From Planctomycetota bacterium (lineage in GTDB: Bacteria; Planctomycetota; UBA8742; UBA2392): DNA of 64,000 nucleotides. This document shows positions 50,257-59,648 of this stretch, piece by piece. Position numbers and translations under genes: made by a program. Location: contig JADKGX010000001.1 of NCBI GenBank assembly GCA_016722065.1, positions 1,240,001 through 1,304,000 of the forward strand. Reading direction: 5' to 3'. Position 1 is the stretch's first letter. Each line of letters begins with the position of its first letter. The notes beneath the pieces were generated by a model. That model was not told the DNA's origin. It did no database searches and saw nothing but the letters and a program-made list of their open reading frames with translations.

Positions 50257-51630
50257 CTACTGGCCGCCAATCACTACGTCCTTGATCTTGATGTGCGGGC
50301 TGCCGTGGCTTACCGGCAGTGGCATCTGGCCGCCCTTGCCGCAGCCGCCTGCGGTATCCTGCACGTGATAGTCGCCCGCAATGCCCGTGATATTGCGCAG
50401 GGTGTCGAACACGTTGCCGCCCAGGGTTACATCACGCACGCGTTCGGCCACTTTGCCGTCACGAATCATGAAGGCCTGGCCCGCCGTGAAGGTGAACAGT
50501 TCACCGTTGGTCTGGCCTCCGTAGGCGTCCAGGGCGTACACGCCCAGCTTGATGTCCTTGATCAGGTCATTGAAGCTGCCGTGGGGGCCGTTGCCGATGC
50601 AGGTGTTGCGCATGCGCGGAATAGGCGGAAAGCGATAGCTGATGGCGCGTGCGTTGCCGGTGGGTTTTTCGTTCATGCGCCCGGCGGTTTCGCGGGAATG
50701 CAGGCGCCCGACCAGCACGCCATCTTTAATCAGCCAGGTTTTTTCCGTGGGCACGCCTTCGTCGTCGTACTGCAGAAAGCCGCGCAGGCCGGCATCCAAC
50801 CCGGTATCCCAGATGTTCAGGTAGTTTTCGCCGAACTTGCGCCCAAGCTTCAGCACTTCCTGCATGCGCGGGTCGTCTGCAACGTTGTCGCCTTCACTAA
50901 GGTGGCCAAAGGCTTCATGCACAAACACGCCTGCCAGGTGCGGGTCACAAACCACGGTGTAGGTACCACCCTGGATGACTGGCGCCTTGGCGGTTTCCAC
51001 GGCGTTCTGGGCGGCTTCTTCGAACTGAAGGTCCATGTTGCGGAAGCGTTCAAAGCCGTCGCGCCCGCCCTGGCCGCAGGTGGCGCGGCCGGTGATTCCC
51101 CCCTGGCGGGAAATGGCGGTGCCGCCCATGCCGGAATCGATCTCGTCACGGTCGACCCAGGTGCCCTCTGAGTTTGCATAGGTAAGGCGCGTGATCTTGT
51201 CGAAATAACGCACGTTGCTGCTGGTTACGCCGGGGTGGCTGAGCATTTTTTCGTTGTAGCCCGCAAACAGTTCAATCTTGTCCTTGAGTGCCACGCGGCG
51301 CGGGTCCAGTTTAGCGTCCAGCCGAACTTCGACCTGCACGGGTTGGGCCGGGGCCAGAATGCTGTGGTCTTTGGCGTGGCGGCTGGCGGCCCTGGCGTTG
51401 GTTACAGCTTCTTTGACACGCGGGGCAATGTCTTGCAGGTTGTTGAAAGTGACAAACCCCCAGCAGCCGTCCACGGCGACGCGAACGTTGCCACCAAACA
51501 GGTGCGATTCCTGGACGTTTTCAAGATCCTTGCCGCTGAAGGCCACACTGGTCTGCCAACTGTCTTCCAGGCGCAGCTCGCAATAATCAGCGCCGGACTT
51601 CTTGGCCAGCGAGGTCAGCAGATCCTTCAT
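50257..51630 (-). CDS. tldD: TldD-type zinc protease subunit
   Basis: 457 residues. The zinc motif H-E-A-F-G-H is at 238-243, and the C-terminal D-T-A-G-G-C-G-K-G-G supplies the expected Cys ligand region. ATG 51630 begins M-K-D-L-L, the start of the conserved domain; the longer frame adds eight residues. It is the catalytic half of the TldD/PmbA pair, with pmbA 95 bases downstream on the same strand. Known members degrade or mature ribosomally synthesised modified peptides and the CcdA antitoxin; no such precursor gene is seen here. Confidence 0.94.
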   Translation of the reverse strand: MKDLLTSLAKKSGADYCELRLEDSWQTSVAFSGKDLENVQESHLFGGNVRVAVDGCWGFVTFNNLQDIAPRVKEAVTNARAASRHAKDHSILAPAQPVQVEVRLDAKLDPRRVALKDKIELFAGYNEKMLSHPGVTSSNVRYFDKITRLTYANSEGTWVDRDEIDSGMGGTAISRQGGITGRATCGQGGRDGFERFRNMDLQFEEAAQNAVETAKAPVIQGGTYTVVCDPHLAGVFVHEAFGHLSEGDNVADDPRMQEVLKLGRKFGENYLNIWDTGLDAGLRGFLQYDDEGVPTEKTWLIKDGVLVGRLHSRETAGRMNEKPTGNARAISYRFPPIPRMRNTCIGNGPHGSFNDLIKDIKLGVYALDAYGGQTNGELFTFTAGQAFMIRDGKVAERVRDVTLGGNVFDTLRNITGIAGDYHVQDTAGGCGKGGQMPLPVSHGSPHIKIKDVVIGGQ

Positions 51631-51719
51631 GGGGCAGGCTCCGGTTTGAGGCATGCAGCGCCCACAGAATTGTGGACCTGGCCACTCTAGAACGTCTCAA
51701 GGCAGGCTACTACCGCCAG

Positions 51720-51755
51720 AAAAACGAATCCGGGGCCGCCTGGGCGGCCCCGGAT
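51720..51755 (-). terminator. Strong intrinsic terminator
   Basis: A perfect 13-bp stem (51728-51740 with 51743-51755) is followed on the minus strand by TCGTTTTT (the T run at 51720-51724). It lies just past the stop at 51788 and ends transcription of the large repeat protein before tldD. Confidence 0.9.
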
Positions 51756-51787
51756 GTGCCAGTTGGCATGCCTTGGCGCGCTACAGC

Positions 51788-54700
51788 CTATTCGGCGACC
51801 AGACTTTCTTCGCGCTCGATTTTCTTGCCGGCTTCCCACTCAATGTTCACCGTCACCTCTACATAACCTGGCACCTTGACCTTGATCTGCTTGACAGTGG
51901 GTCCGATACGCCCGCTGTACAACAGGGGCTTTTCACCCTGCGGCGGCGTGGACCAGGCATCAAAGGGCGATGACGGCCGGGCGATTTCCGCGCCCAAGGC
52001 GTCAAAATACTTGACGCTGGCCAGGTCCAGCATGGCCTGGGTGACTTCGGTGTTGGTGAAGGTCATGTGCAACTCTGCTGCTGCAACAAGGTCTACTTCA
52101 CAGTCCGTGCGATTGCCGGTGGTTACTGCCACGGCGGCCTTTTCCAGGGGCATGCAGCCGGAGGTGACCACCACCACGGTGTAGGTGCCGGCCGGAATCG
52201 TGGGCATGTCAACCTGCGCACCAGCCACGGGCAGGAAGTAGCCAACGCCGTTTTCAAAGTTCATGGTAGCGCCGGTCGAATCGCGCACCTGCACCATGCC
52301 CCAGTTCTGGGTCGCCAGCGGCGTGCCTGTCAACTTCTTGATGATCACGCGAATCGTGCCGCTGTTGTTGGAAAGGGTCAGCCCGATACCCGGCATGTCG
52401 GAGCCGCTTACCGTGACGTCCTGGCCACTGGACCCCACGCCTTCCAGCGATGCACTGAGCCGGTACTGACCTGCGGGCACGTGGTCAAAGCTGAACTTGC
52501 CGTCGGCATCGCAGCGGTTTTCAGCCTTCAGCCACTGCGAGTAAGCCTCGGGCGTACCGTCGTTCAGCCGCTGCAGAAACACCTTCACGCTGGCGCGTTC
52601 GGCAGCGGAGTTATTGGGCGTAGTCACCGTGCCGCTGACTACCCGGCCGGTAAAGTCTTTGTTCACTTCCAGGTCTGCGGTGTTTTCGACTGTGATCGAC
52701 AGCGTGCAGGAAATGACCTTGTCGCCCATGCGGGCGTGCAGCATGTACGCGCCAAAGGGCACGTTGGTGAAATCAAAGAACCCGGCCTCGTCGGGCTTGG
52801 TGTTCTTGAAGAAGCCCTGCTTGGTGCCGCTGCCCAGAATGTAGACCTCGTTGAACTGGGCTTTGTTGTCCAGTGTCAGGCGGCCGTGCACACGGGCGGT
52901 GTTGGCGGGCTTGAGTTCCAGTTTGAAATCCGTGGTCTGGCCCGATCGAATGCTGACACGGCGCTTGGTGAAGATTTCAGTGTCCCACTGGTCTTTGTCC
53001 TGCGCGGTGGTGACGTACTGGTCCCCGGCCGGCACATCGGCAATCTCGGCAATGCCCAGGCTGTCGGTTTCTGCGCTGTATTCTTTGGCGTTTGTGTCTG
53101 TGCCAAAACCGGGGTTCTTCAAGGTGACCTTCAGGCCGGCCACGGGCTTGCCTTGCTCCGTTACCGTGACACGCAACGAACCGGGGCCCGGCAGTCGCAG
53201 GTCGCCGGCATCCACTTCGCCGCCTTGTCCGACCTTGAGATCGTCCAGCGCTGTTCCCTGACCAGCCGGTGGAGAAGCCACCAGCAGGTAGGTGCCGGGC
53301 GGCACGTTGTTCAGGGCAAAGACTCCGTCATCGCGCGTGGCGCCGCTGATGCTGTTCTGGCCAAACCAGCGCATGTTTCCCATCGTGCCGGGCTGCTGCT
53401 TGTACATGGTGTACATGGGGTCGCTGTGGTCCAGCAGCGTAACGGAGCAACCCTTGGCCAGGGTGCCGTCTGCCGAAAACACGCGCCCCTTTACCGTGGC
53501 ACCCGGAAACAGCCGAATCGTGACTGCCGCCATGCCGGGGGCAAGGTCGAGGTCCAGGCTGTTGCGGGCAAAACCCGCTGCGGTGGCCTCGATGGTGGCC
53601 TCGGATTCGGCCAGCCCGGTTACCCGAAAGCCCCCATTGGATTCCGTCAGATAGGTGCCCAGGGCGCGGCCCTGGTTACCAAAGGCCCAGCCATTGCCCT
53701 TCTTGCGTTCGGTCAAGGTAACCGTAGCACCGGCAAGTCCCTTGCCTTTGTCGTCCAGAACCATGCCGTCAAAGCTGAACCCGTGGCCCAGCTTGATTGT
53801 GCCAACATCGGTGCTTTTGCCGGCTTCGGCGGCGACTCTTTCGATGGTCGTTGGAGCGTAGTTGGAGGCATTGGCGCGCAGCGTGTACACGCCGGTACCA
53901 ACACCCTGGACGTCAAAGCGGCCTTCCTGGTTGGTCGTGACACCGTGGCTTGAAAAGTTGCCCCACTGCGAAGGCTGCTCCAGGTCAACACTGGCGCCGG
54001 CAATCGGCTCGCCGGTTTCCGCATCGACGACCAGCCCGGTCAACCCGCAACTGGGCAGCAGTGGAATGTCGCCCAGGTTCTGTTCGCCACCCTTGCTCAG
54101 GTCGACCCGCCGGCCCGTCTGCCAGGCGTTTTCAGCGGTGTAGCCATTGGCAGAGGCCGCATACATGTAGCTGCCAGCGCCAAGGTCGCTGACCGAAAAG
54201 TAGCCGTCTTTGTCGCACTGCACCGTGCGTGGGGTGGTCCAGCCGTCGGTGCCGGCATCAGCCTGGTAAAGCTGCACGCTGGCGCCCTCGATGCCCTTGC
54301 GGGTCAGGGCGTCCACGACACGACCGGACAAGGCCGCGGGAATGGCAAGGAAAAGCTTCACTTCCTGTTCGCCGTTCTCGCGCAGCCAGACGCTGCCAGA
54401 GCGGGCAGGCGCATAACCCGCCATGCGCCCGACGATGATGATGTTTTCGGCACCGCCCCAGGTTCGCCAGGAGCGGCCACTCTTGTCGGCCTCTTCGTCG
54501 TCTTCCGGCGCCATGTCCTTGGCTGGTTGCTCCGGGTCGTCGTAGCCAGGCGGAACTTTGTGCGTCAGGGTCAGGCGCAGGGTGAACTCGCCCATGCCAT
54601 CGGAGGTCGCCGTACCCTCCACCGTGGCACCCGCGGGCGGCTTCAGGGCTTCCCCGCCCTTGGCTTGCCCGGACATCATTGCATTGGCATAGAACTCAGC

Positions 54701-55138
54701 GCTGATCGCGGCGCCTGCAGCAGCGCGGCCGTCGGACTTGTAGACAATCTTGCCCTTGATGACGTGTTCCGACTTTCTGACCGGCCAATCGGTCATGTCC
54801 GGGCCGGTGATCTCCTCCGGCGGGGTGTCAATCTTGGGCCGCACCTGGATCTTGGGCGTATCGACTTCCGGTGTATCGACCTTGGGCTTGGGCTTGGTGA
54901 CCGGGTCCTTGGCTGGCGGCCGGTCGGGGTCGGGTTTGTCAGGCTGCGAGTTGCTTCGGTCAATCGGCCCGGTCTGGCCCGGGTGTGCGGGCTCAGGATC
55001 GGCTTGTGTGTTGGCGGTGGCGATCTGGCCTTTGCGGCCTGGCTCGTCCTGGTTGAACACAAAGAACCAGGCGGCGACAGCCCCGCCCACCAGAAGCAAT
55101 ACCAGCAAGATCAGCAGCACAGGTTTCTGGTTGCGCAT
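51788..55138 (-). CDS. Large anchored carboxypeptidase-regulatory-like repeat protein
   Basis: 1116 residues. One N-terminal hydrophobic helix (about 7-30) is followed by a Pro/Asp/Lys-rich linker (about 40-120). Then comes a long array of about ten beta-sandwich repeats of the carboxypeptidase-regulatory-like type. The recurring pattern is G-x-V-x-D-x-x-G-x-P-x-x-G-A-x-V, then T-D-x-x-G-x-F/Y-x-L/I (for example L-S-G-R-V-V-D-A-L-T near 280 and V-K-G-R-V-F-S-A-D-G near 550). It is probably an extracytoplasmic scaffold or adhesin. ATG 55138 has GGGAG 6 bases upstream. It shares the layout of the 817-2247 protein. A strong terminator follows. Confidence 0.82.
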   Translation of the reverse strand: MRNQKPVLLILLVLLLVGGAVAAWFFVFNQDEPGRKGQIATANTQADPEPAHPGQTGPIDRSNSQPDKPDPDRPPAKDPVTKPKPKVDTPEVDTPKIQVRPKIDTPPEEITGPDMTDWPVRKSEHVIKGKIVYKSDGRAAAGAAISAEFYANAMMSGQAKGGEALKPPAGATVEGTATSDGMGEFTLRLTLTHKVPPGYDDPEQPAKDMAPEDDEEADKSGRSWRTWGGAENIIIVGRMAGYAPARSGSVWLRENGEQEVKLFLAIPAALSGRVVDALTRKGIEGASVQLYQADAGTDGWTTPRTVQCDKDGYFSVSDLGAGSYMYAASANGYTAENAWQTGRRVDLSKGGEQNLGDIPLLPSCGLTGLVVDAETGEPIAGASVDLEQPSQWGNFSSHGVTTNQEGRFDVQGVGTGVYTLRANASNYAPTTIERVAAEAGKSTDVGTIKLGHGFSFDGMVLDDKGKGLAGATVTLTERKKGNGWAFGNQGRALGTYLTESNGGFRVTGLAESEATIEATAAGFARNSLDLDLAPGMAAVTIRLFPGATVKGRVFSADGTLAKGCSVTLLDHSDPMYTMYKQQPGTMGNMRWFGQNSISGATRDDGVFALNNVPPGTYLLVASPPAGQGTALDDLKVGQGGEVDAGDLRLPGPGSLRVTVTEQGKPVAGLKVTLKNPGFGTDTNAKEYSAETDSLGIAEIADVPAGDQYVTTAQDKDQWDTEIFTKRRVSIRSGQTTDFKLELKPANTARVHGRLTLDNKAQFNEVYILGSGTKQGFFKNTKPDEAGFFDFTNVPFGAYMLHARMGDKVISCTLSITVENTADLEVNKDFTGRVVSGTVTTPNNSAAERASVKVFLQRLNDGTPEAYSQWLKAENRCDADGKFSFDHVPAGQYRLSASLEGVGSSGQDVTVSGSDMPGIGLTLSNNSGTIRVIIKKLTGTPLATQNWGMVQVRDSTGATMNFENGVGYFLPVAGAQVDMPTIPAGTYTVVVVTSGCMPLEKAAVAVTTGNRTDCEVDLVAAAELHMTFTNTEVTQAMLDLASVKYFDALGAEIARPSSPFDAWSTPPQGEKPLLYSGRIGPTVKQIKVKVPGYVEVTVNIEWEAGKKIEREESLVAE

Positions 55139-55239
55139 GAAGACTCCCAAGGCCGTCCAACGGCATAGAAATAATACGGAAAATGCGGCCCCGCCGTTCC
55201 AAAGGAACCGCAGATTTGGAGAACATTTAAGTGCTTGTG

Positions 55240-55262
55240 CTGCTTGGGCTTGCGCCAAGCAG
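55240..55262. terminator. Hairpin between tyrS and the repeat-protein gene
   Basis: A perfect 8-bp stem (55240-55247 with 55255-55262) and a 7-base loop lie just past the tyrS stop on the minus strand. No T-tract follows, so termination is uncertain. Confidence 0.35.
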
Positions 55263-55270
55263 GTTGGGGC

Positions 55271-56491
55271 TCAAGCCTTCAAGCGGTAAAAATGCCGCTT
55301 GCCAACCTTGAGCACTCGACCGGAAAGGTCGGCCGCGGTCAGTGCGGCTTTGTCGTCGCGCAGGGTGAATTCATCGCCGGTGTCAGGCTGCAGCAGCTTG
55401 ACGCCGCCCTGGGCGATCAAGCGTCTGGCGTCGCTGCCGCTTCCGCCATGGGCGGCCCGCACCAGGGCATGGGCTGCAATCGAGCCATCGGTCAGCTCGG
55501 GCGCGAATTCGGGTGCGTCGGCGGGGATTTCACCTTTGCTGAAGGTGGTAATGAAGGCCTCGCGGGCTGTTTGGGCGGCCGCGCTGCCGTGCATTTCCTG
55601 GGTGATCAAGTGGGCCAGTGCCAGCTTGGCTTCGCGCGGGTGGGTTTGGGCCGGGTCGCACAGCAGGGCCAGGCGGTCCTCCGGTTCGCGTGTCAGCAGC
55701 GTGAACCAGGGAAGCATCAGCTTGTCTGGAATCGACATGACCTTGCCGAACATGTCCGTCGGTTCCTGGTTGATGCCAATGGCGTTGCCCAGGCTTTTGG
55801 ACATCTTCTGTTCGCCGTCCAGCCCGGGGATGATCGGGCTGGTAATGCACACCTGGGGCGTCATGCCCTCTTGTTCCTGCAATTTGCGGCCCATCAGCAG
55901 GTTGAATAGCTGGTCCGTGCCGCCCAGTTCGACATCTGCGCGAATCATCACGCTGTCCCAGCCCTGCATCAGGGGGTACACGAACTCGTGAAGGCTGATT
56001 GGCTGCTCGTTGTTGAAGCGGGCATGAAAATCCTCGCGTTCCAGCATCTGGCTTACTGTGCTGCGGGCGCACAGGCGCAGTACTTCCATGAACGACATCT
56101 TGCTGAACCATTCGCCATTGCGCCGGATTTCGAGCTTGCTGACGTCCAGCACTTTGCCGGCCTGGGCCAGATACGTGCGGGCGTTTTCCTCGACTTCTGC
56201 AAGGGTAAGCTGCGGGCGGGTTTTGTTTTTGCCGGAAGGGTCGCCCACCATGGCGGTGTAGTCGCCAATGATCAGCACCGCCTGGTGGCCGGCGTCCTGA
56301 AAAGCACGCAGACGCCGCATCTGCACGGTGTGGCCCAGGTGCAAGTCCGGGGAACTGGGGTCAACACCCAGCTTGACGCGCAGGGGCTGCTGCTTTCGCA
56401 GGCGCTGGGCCAGTTCGCTGCGGTCCAGCACGTCGACGGTGCCGCGCAGCAGCGATTTCAACTGGCTGTCAATCGGGGCGAAGTGTGTCAT
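55271..56491 (-). CDS. tyrS: Tyrosyl-tRNA synthetase
   Basis: 406 residues, class I. The HIGH-type motif is H-L-G-H at 51-54 and the K-M-S-K-S motif is at 229-233. G-G-T-D-Q-L-F-N near 190 belongs to the tyrosine and ATP site. The C-terminal S4-like RNA-binding domain (G-G-V-K-L-L-Q-P) is complete. It charges tRNA-Tyr in the cytoplasm. No T-box-like leader was recognised in the short upstream gap. Confidence 0.97.
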   Translation of the reverse strand: MTHFAPIDSQLKSLLRGTVDVLDRSELAQRLRKQQPLRVKLGVDPSSPDLHLGHTVQMRRLRAFQDAGHQAVLIIGDYTAMVGDPSGKNKTRPQLTLAEVEENARTYLAQAGKVLDVSKLEIRRNGEWFSKMSFMEVLRLCARSTVSQMLEREDFHARFNNEQPISLHEFVYPLMQGWDSVMIRADVELGGTDQLFNLLMGRKLQEQEGMTPQVCITSPIIPGLDGEQKMSKSLGNAIGINQEPTDMFGKVMSIPDKLMLPWFTLLTREPEDRLALLCDPAQTHPREAKLALAHLITQEMHGSAAAQTAREAFITTFSKGEIPADAPEFAPELTDGSIAAHALVRAAHGGSGSDARRLIAQGGVKLLQPDTGDEFTLRDDKAALTAADLSGRVLKVGKRHFYRLKA

Positions 56492-56601
56492 AGGCCGCGA
56501 TTGTGGGTTGCACCCGGCCGTTGAAAAGGGGCTGTTGCCCCCGGCCGGGGCACGGCCACACCGGCCCGCGCAGTGGCGCGGTTGGGCAGGTTTGGGGCGG
56601 G

Positions 56602-57204
56602 CTAGTCTTTTTCTTCTTTGATTTCGTCGAACAGGGGATCGAACTCCTCAAGTTCGTCCTCGTCCTCAAAACTGCGGCCGCCAGCACCGGGCTTGGGTGC
56701 TTCTTGCCCGGGCTTGCGGGTAGGCAGTACCACAGCCAGGGCGTTGTGCGTGGGCCCCTGGGTGGCATGAGTGGCTTCGGCTGCAGCCGCCGGGGCTTCC
56801 GGTGGCGCAGTCACGGCCTTGGTCGACTTGGCAGCGGCTTCGTTGGCTTTGTCGGGTTTGGCTGGTTTGGCTGGTGCTGATTTGTTCAAAGTGTTCTTCC
56901 CGGGTGACTTGGCAGGTTGCTTAACGCTTGAGGCAGCGGCTTTGTTTCCCTTGGCACCGCTTTGTGGCTTCTTGGCCGCGGGGCGGGGCGCTTTGCGCCC
57001 AGACTTGCCTGCCGCAGGCTTTGTCCTGGCTGGCTTGGCGGATTTGACGGCCTTGGCCGCTTTGCCAGCAGGCTTCTTTGCTGCCGCTTTGGCCGCCTTT
57101 GGCGCAGGGCGGCGGGCAGGTTTGGGCGCCGGTTTTGCTTTGCGGGCGGCCTTACTTGCGGGCTTGCGGGCGGTCTTCTTCACGGCTTTGCCGGTTGCGG
57201 CCAT
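56602..57204 (-). CDS. Histone-H1-like Lys/Ala/Pro-rich protein
   Basis: 200 residues. Residues 1-130 are dominated by K, A and P (K-K-T-A-R-K-P-A-S-K-A-A-R-K pattern), like bacterial H1-like or Hc1-type nucleoid proteins. The C-terminus is acidic (E-D-E-D-E-L-E-E-F-D then E-E-K-D). A split basic-then-acidic chain suggests DNA or RNA binding with autoinhibition or protein contacts. GGAGC lies 6 bases before the ATG at 57204. It is divergent from mutL. Low complexity makes the family call tentative. Confidence 0.65.
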   Translation of the reverse strand: MAATGKAVKKTARKPASKAARKAKPAPKPARRPAPKAAKAAAKKPAGKAAKAVKSAKPARTKPAAGKSGRKAPRPAAKKPQSGAKGNKAAASSVKQPAKSPGKNTLNKSAPAKPAKPDKANEAAAKSTKAVTAPPEAPAAAAEATHATQGPTHNALAVVLPTRKPGQEAPKPGAGGRSFEDEDELEEFDPLFDEIKEEKD

Positions 57205-57434
57205 GATGCTCCTTGCTTGCAATAATTGTACGGAGTCAACTACCCAATAGCGGAAGCGGGCTTTTTATCAAGGACAAAATGTAAAGATCACAATTTGTGG
57301 GCCAGGGGCGCGGCCTGTCCTTGGTGCAAAGCGGGTCGTTTTCCGTTCTGGTCTGGCGCCTGCCACAATGCCAACTGGTGTCCACATTTCGACCACAACC
57401 CTGTGTGTGTCGCCAGGGCCATTACAGTGCGGGC

Positions 57435-59327
57435 ATGGGACGCATTGCCGTTTTGCCCGTGGAGCTGGCCAACAAGATCGCCGCGGGCGAGGTGGTGGAG
57501 CGCCCCGCCAGCGTAGTCAAGGAACTGGTAGAGAACGCCATTGATGCCGGCAGCACCCGCGTGGATGTGCTGCTGGTCGACGCTGGCAAGACCCTGATTC
57601 GCGTAGCCGACGACGGTTGCGGCATGGACGCCCAGGACCTGGGGCTGGCGCTGGCGGCCCATGCCACCAGCAAGCTGACCCGCGCCGAGGACCTGTTCCA
57701 GATCGGCACCAACGGCTTTCGTGGCGAAGCTTTAGCCAGCATCCAGAGTGTCGCGCGGGTGCACCTGGTATCCAGAACCGATCAGGGCCAGGCCCACGAA
57801 CTGGAAAGCCAGGGTGGCCAGACCAGCGCCATTCGCCAGTGCGCCGGCGCGCGCGGCACGGTGATTGAAGTTCGCGACCTGTTCTACAACGTTCCGGCAC
57901 GGCGCCGTTGGCTTAAGGGCGACAGCACCGAGTTCAGTGCCTGCGTGGAAATCCTGCAGGCGATTGCCGCTGCCAACCCCGAGCTGGGCTTTTCGCTGCG
58001 CCATGGCGAGCGCATGGTGTTTGACGTGCCGCCCCGGCAGCAGCCCGGCCAGCGCGTGCAGGCACTGTACGGGGAACGATTTGCCGGCGGCGTGCTGGAG
58101 ATTCACGAATACGAAACCTACGGCCGGCTCGATGGCGTAATGGCGCCGCCTTCCGTGCACCGGCCCAACAGCAAGGGCCTGCTGCTGTTTGTGAACCGCC
58201 GGCCGGTCAAGGACCGGTCCTTGATGCAGGCCGTGCTGCTGGCGTATCGCGAGTTTCTGCCTCCGGCGCGCTACCCGGTGGCGGTGTTGTTTCTGACCGT
58301 GGAGCCCTCGGCCGTTGACGTCAATGTCCACCCCAGCAAGACCGAAGTTCGGTTGCTGGAGCACAACCGACTGTTTGCGCTGATCAAAAGCGCCATTGCC
58401 GACAGCCTGATCCGCAGCGGCGTGCTGCCCGCGATTCGTGTCGGCGGTGTCAGCGGGCCCATGCCGCAGGCGCGACCAGACGGCGAGTTTGAGCCCCGCT
58501 TTGACCTGGAACAGCCACGCCTGTTTGACCAGGATGCAGAAAACCAGGCCCGAGACGCAGCCCATCGTTGGGACCGCGCGCGCCAGGTTCTGGACCAGTC
58601 CGCACCCATGGTTACCGACTTTGCCGTGCGCCTGCCCGCTGCACGCCAGGAGTTGTCAGCCCCGGCGCCAGGCGGCGCAACGCAAGCCACGCCGCCTGTG
58701 TTGACGCAGGCCAACGTGCCAGGCAGAACCGGCGCGCCAACGGGCTTGCTGGGCCAGGCCCGGGGTCTGTTTCAGGTCGGCGCCATGTTTGTGGTCGTGG
58801 AAACCAGCGACGGCATGGTGGTGATTGACCAGCACGCCTACCACGAACGCATTCTGTACTGGCTGCTGGAAAACCGCATCGCCGGCCAGCCACTGGAACG
58901 CCAGCGCCTGCTGGTTCCGCAGCCACTGGAGTTGTCGCTGGAAGCGCAAGCCCTGGCCGACGGCTTCAAGGACGAACTGGTCCAGTTCGGCTTTGAACTG
59001 GAGCCGGCACAACCGCACGGTTTTGCGTTGCGTGCGGTACCCAAGTACAGCGTCAGCGGCAGGCACGCTGAAGTCGTGCAGGAATTGCTGGAAGAAATGG
59101 CCCAGGGGCGCACGCCGACAACGCCCGAACAACTTCGCAAATCCCTGGTCGAAATGGTGGCCTGCAAAGCCGCCATCAAAGCCGGCGACGTATTGCGCCC
59201 GGAACAGATTCTGGACCTGCTGCGGCTGGGCGAAACCGTGCCCCACACCTTCAGTTGCCCGCACGGGCGACCCACCACTTACAAGCTGGGTTTTGTGGAC
59301 CTCGAGAAAATCTTTCACCGCCGCTAG
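57435..59327 (+). CDS. mutL: DNA mismatch repair protein MutL
   Basis: 630 residues. The GHKL ATPase core is clear: E-L-V-E-N-A-I-D-A-G near 36, D-D-G-C-G-M and G-F-R-G-E-A-L-A-S-I. The C-terminal endonuclease domain has D-Q-H-A-Y-H-E, A-C-K-A-A-I-K-A-G and C-P-H-G-R-P, so it is the nicking type found where mutH is absent. The second Glu of the D-Q-H-A-x2-E-x4-E motif is replaced by Trp; the first is kept. The ATG at 57435 starts the conserved I-A-V-L-P. Its end overlaps the convergent DUF2277 gene by 4 bases. mutS is not in the window. Confidence 0.96.
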   Translation: MGRIAVLPVELANKIAAGEVVERPASVVKELVENAIDAGSTRVDVLLVDAGKTLIRVADDGCGMDAQDLGLALAAHATSKLTRAEDLFQIGTNGFRGEALASIQSVARVHLVSRTDQGQAHELESQGGQTSAIRQCAGARGTVIEVRDLFYNVPARRRWLKGDSTEFSACVEILQAIAAANPELGFSLRHGERMVFDVPPRQQPGQRVQALYGERFAGGVLEIHEYETYGRLDGVMAPPSVHRPNSKGLLLFVNRRPVKDRSLMQAVLLAYREFLPPARYPVAVLFLTVEPSAVDVNVHPSKTEVRLLEHNRLFALIKSAIADSLIRSGVLPAIRVGGVSGPMPQARPDGEFEPRFDLEQPRLFDQDAENQARDAAHRWDRARQVLDQSAPMVTDFAVRLPAARQELSAPAPGGATQATPPVLTQANVPGRTGAPTGLLGQARGLFQVGAMFVVVETSDGMVVIDQHAYHERILYWLLENRIAGQPLERQRLLVPQPLELSLEAQALADGFKDELVQFGFELEPAQPHGFALRAVPKYSVSGRHAEVVQELLEEMAQGRTPTTPEQLRKSLVEMVACKAAIKAGDVLRPEQILDLLRLGETVPHTFSCPHGRPTTYKLGFVDLEKIFHRR

Positions 59328-59614
59328 CCCCGGGCGGGCGTCTGCGAACCACCAAAGCGCTTGCGCGAACGTTTTCGGGCCTTGGCGGCTTCGGCCTGCC
59401 GGTCCTTGGGCGCAGCAACCGTTTTCAGGCTGTGCAGCAGCTTGCGCGCGGCATTGGCGACTTCAACGGTGCCCAGTGCAAAGGCCGCGGCATTGGCTGC
59501 GCTGGGTTTTTGAAAGCCGCTCAACTTGCGTACAAACTGAAGCGCGGAGTCCTGGATCTCTTCCTCTGTGGCGGGCGGGTCGAAGTTGAACAACGTGCGG
59601 ATATTGCGGCACAT
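59324..59614 (-). CDS. DUF2277 family protein
   Basis: 96 residues. The N-terminal M-C-R-N-I-R-T-L-F-N-F-D-P-P is the DUF2277 signature, and the tail is basic (R-K-R-S-R-K-R-F). Function is unknown. AGGAG lies 8 bases before the ATG. It sits 34 bases downstream of the Fur-type regulator on the same strand and overlaps the mutL end by 4 bases. Co-transcription with the Fur gene is likely. Confidence 0.9.
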   Translation of the reverse strand: MCRNIRTLFNFDPPATEEEIQDSALQFVRKLSGFQKPSAANAAAFALGTVEVANAARKLLHSLKTVAAPKDRQAEAAKARKRSRKRFGGSQTPARG

Positions 59615-59648
59615 GGCAAACTCCTGTGTTTGGGCCGGTTGCGCTGGC

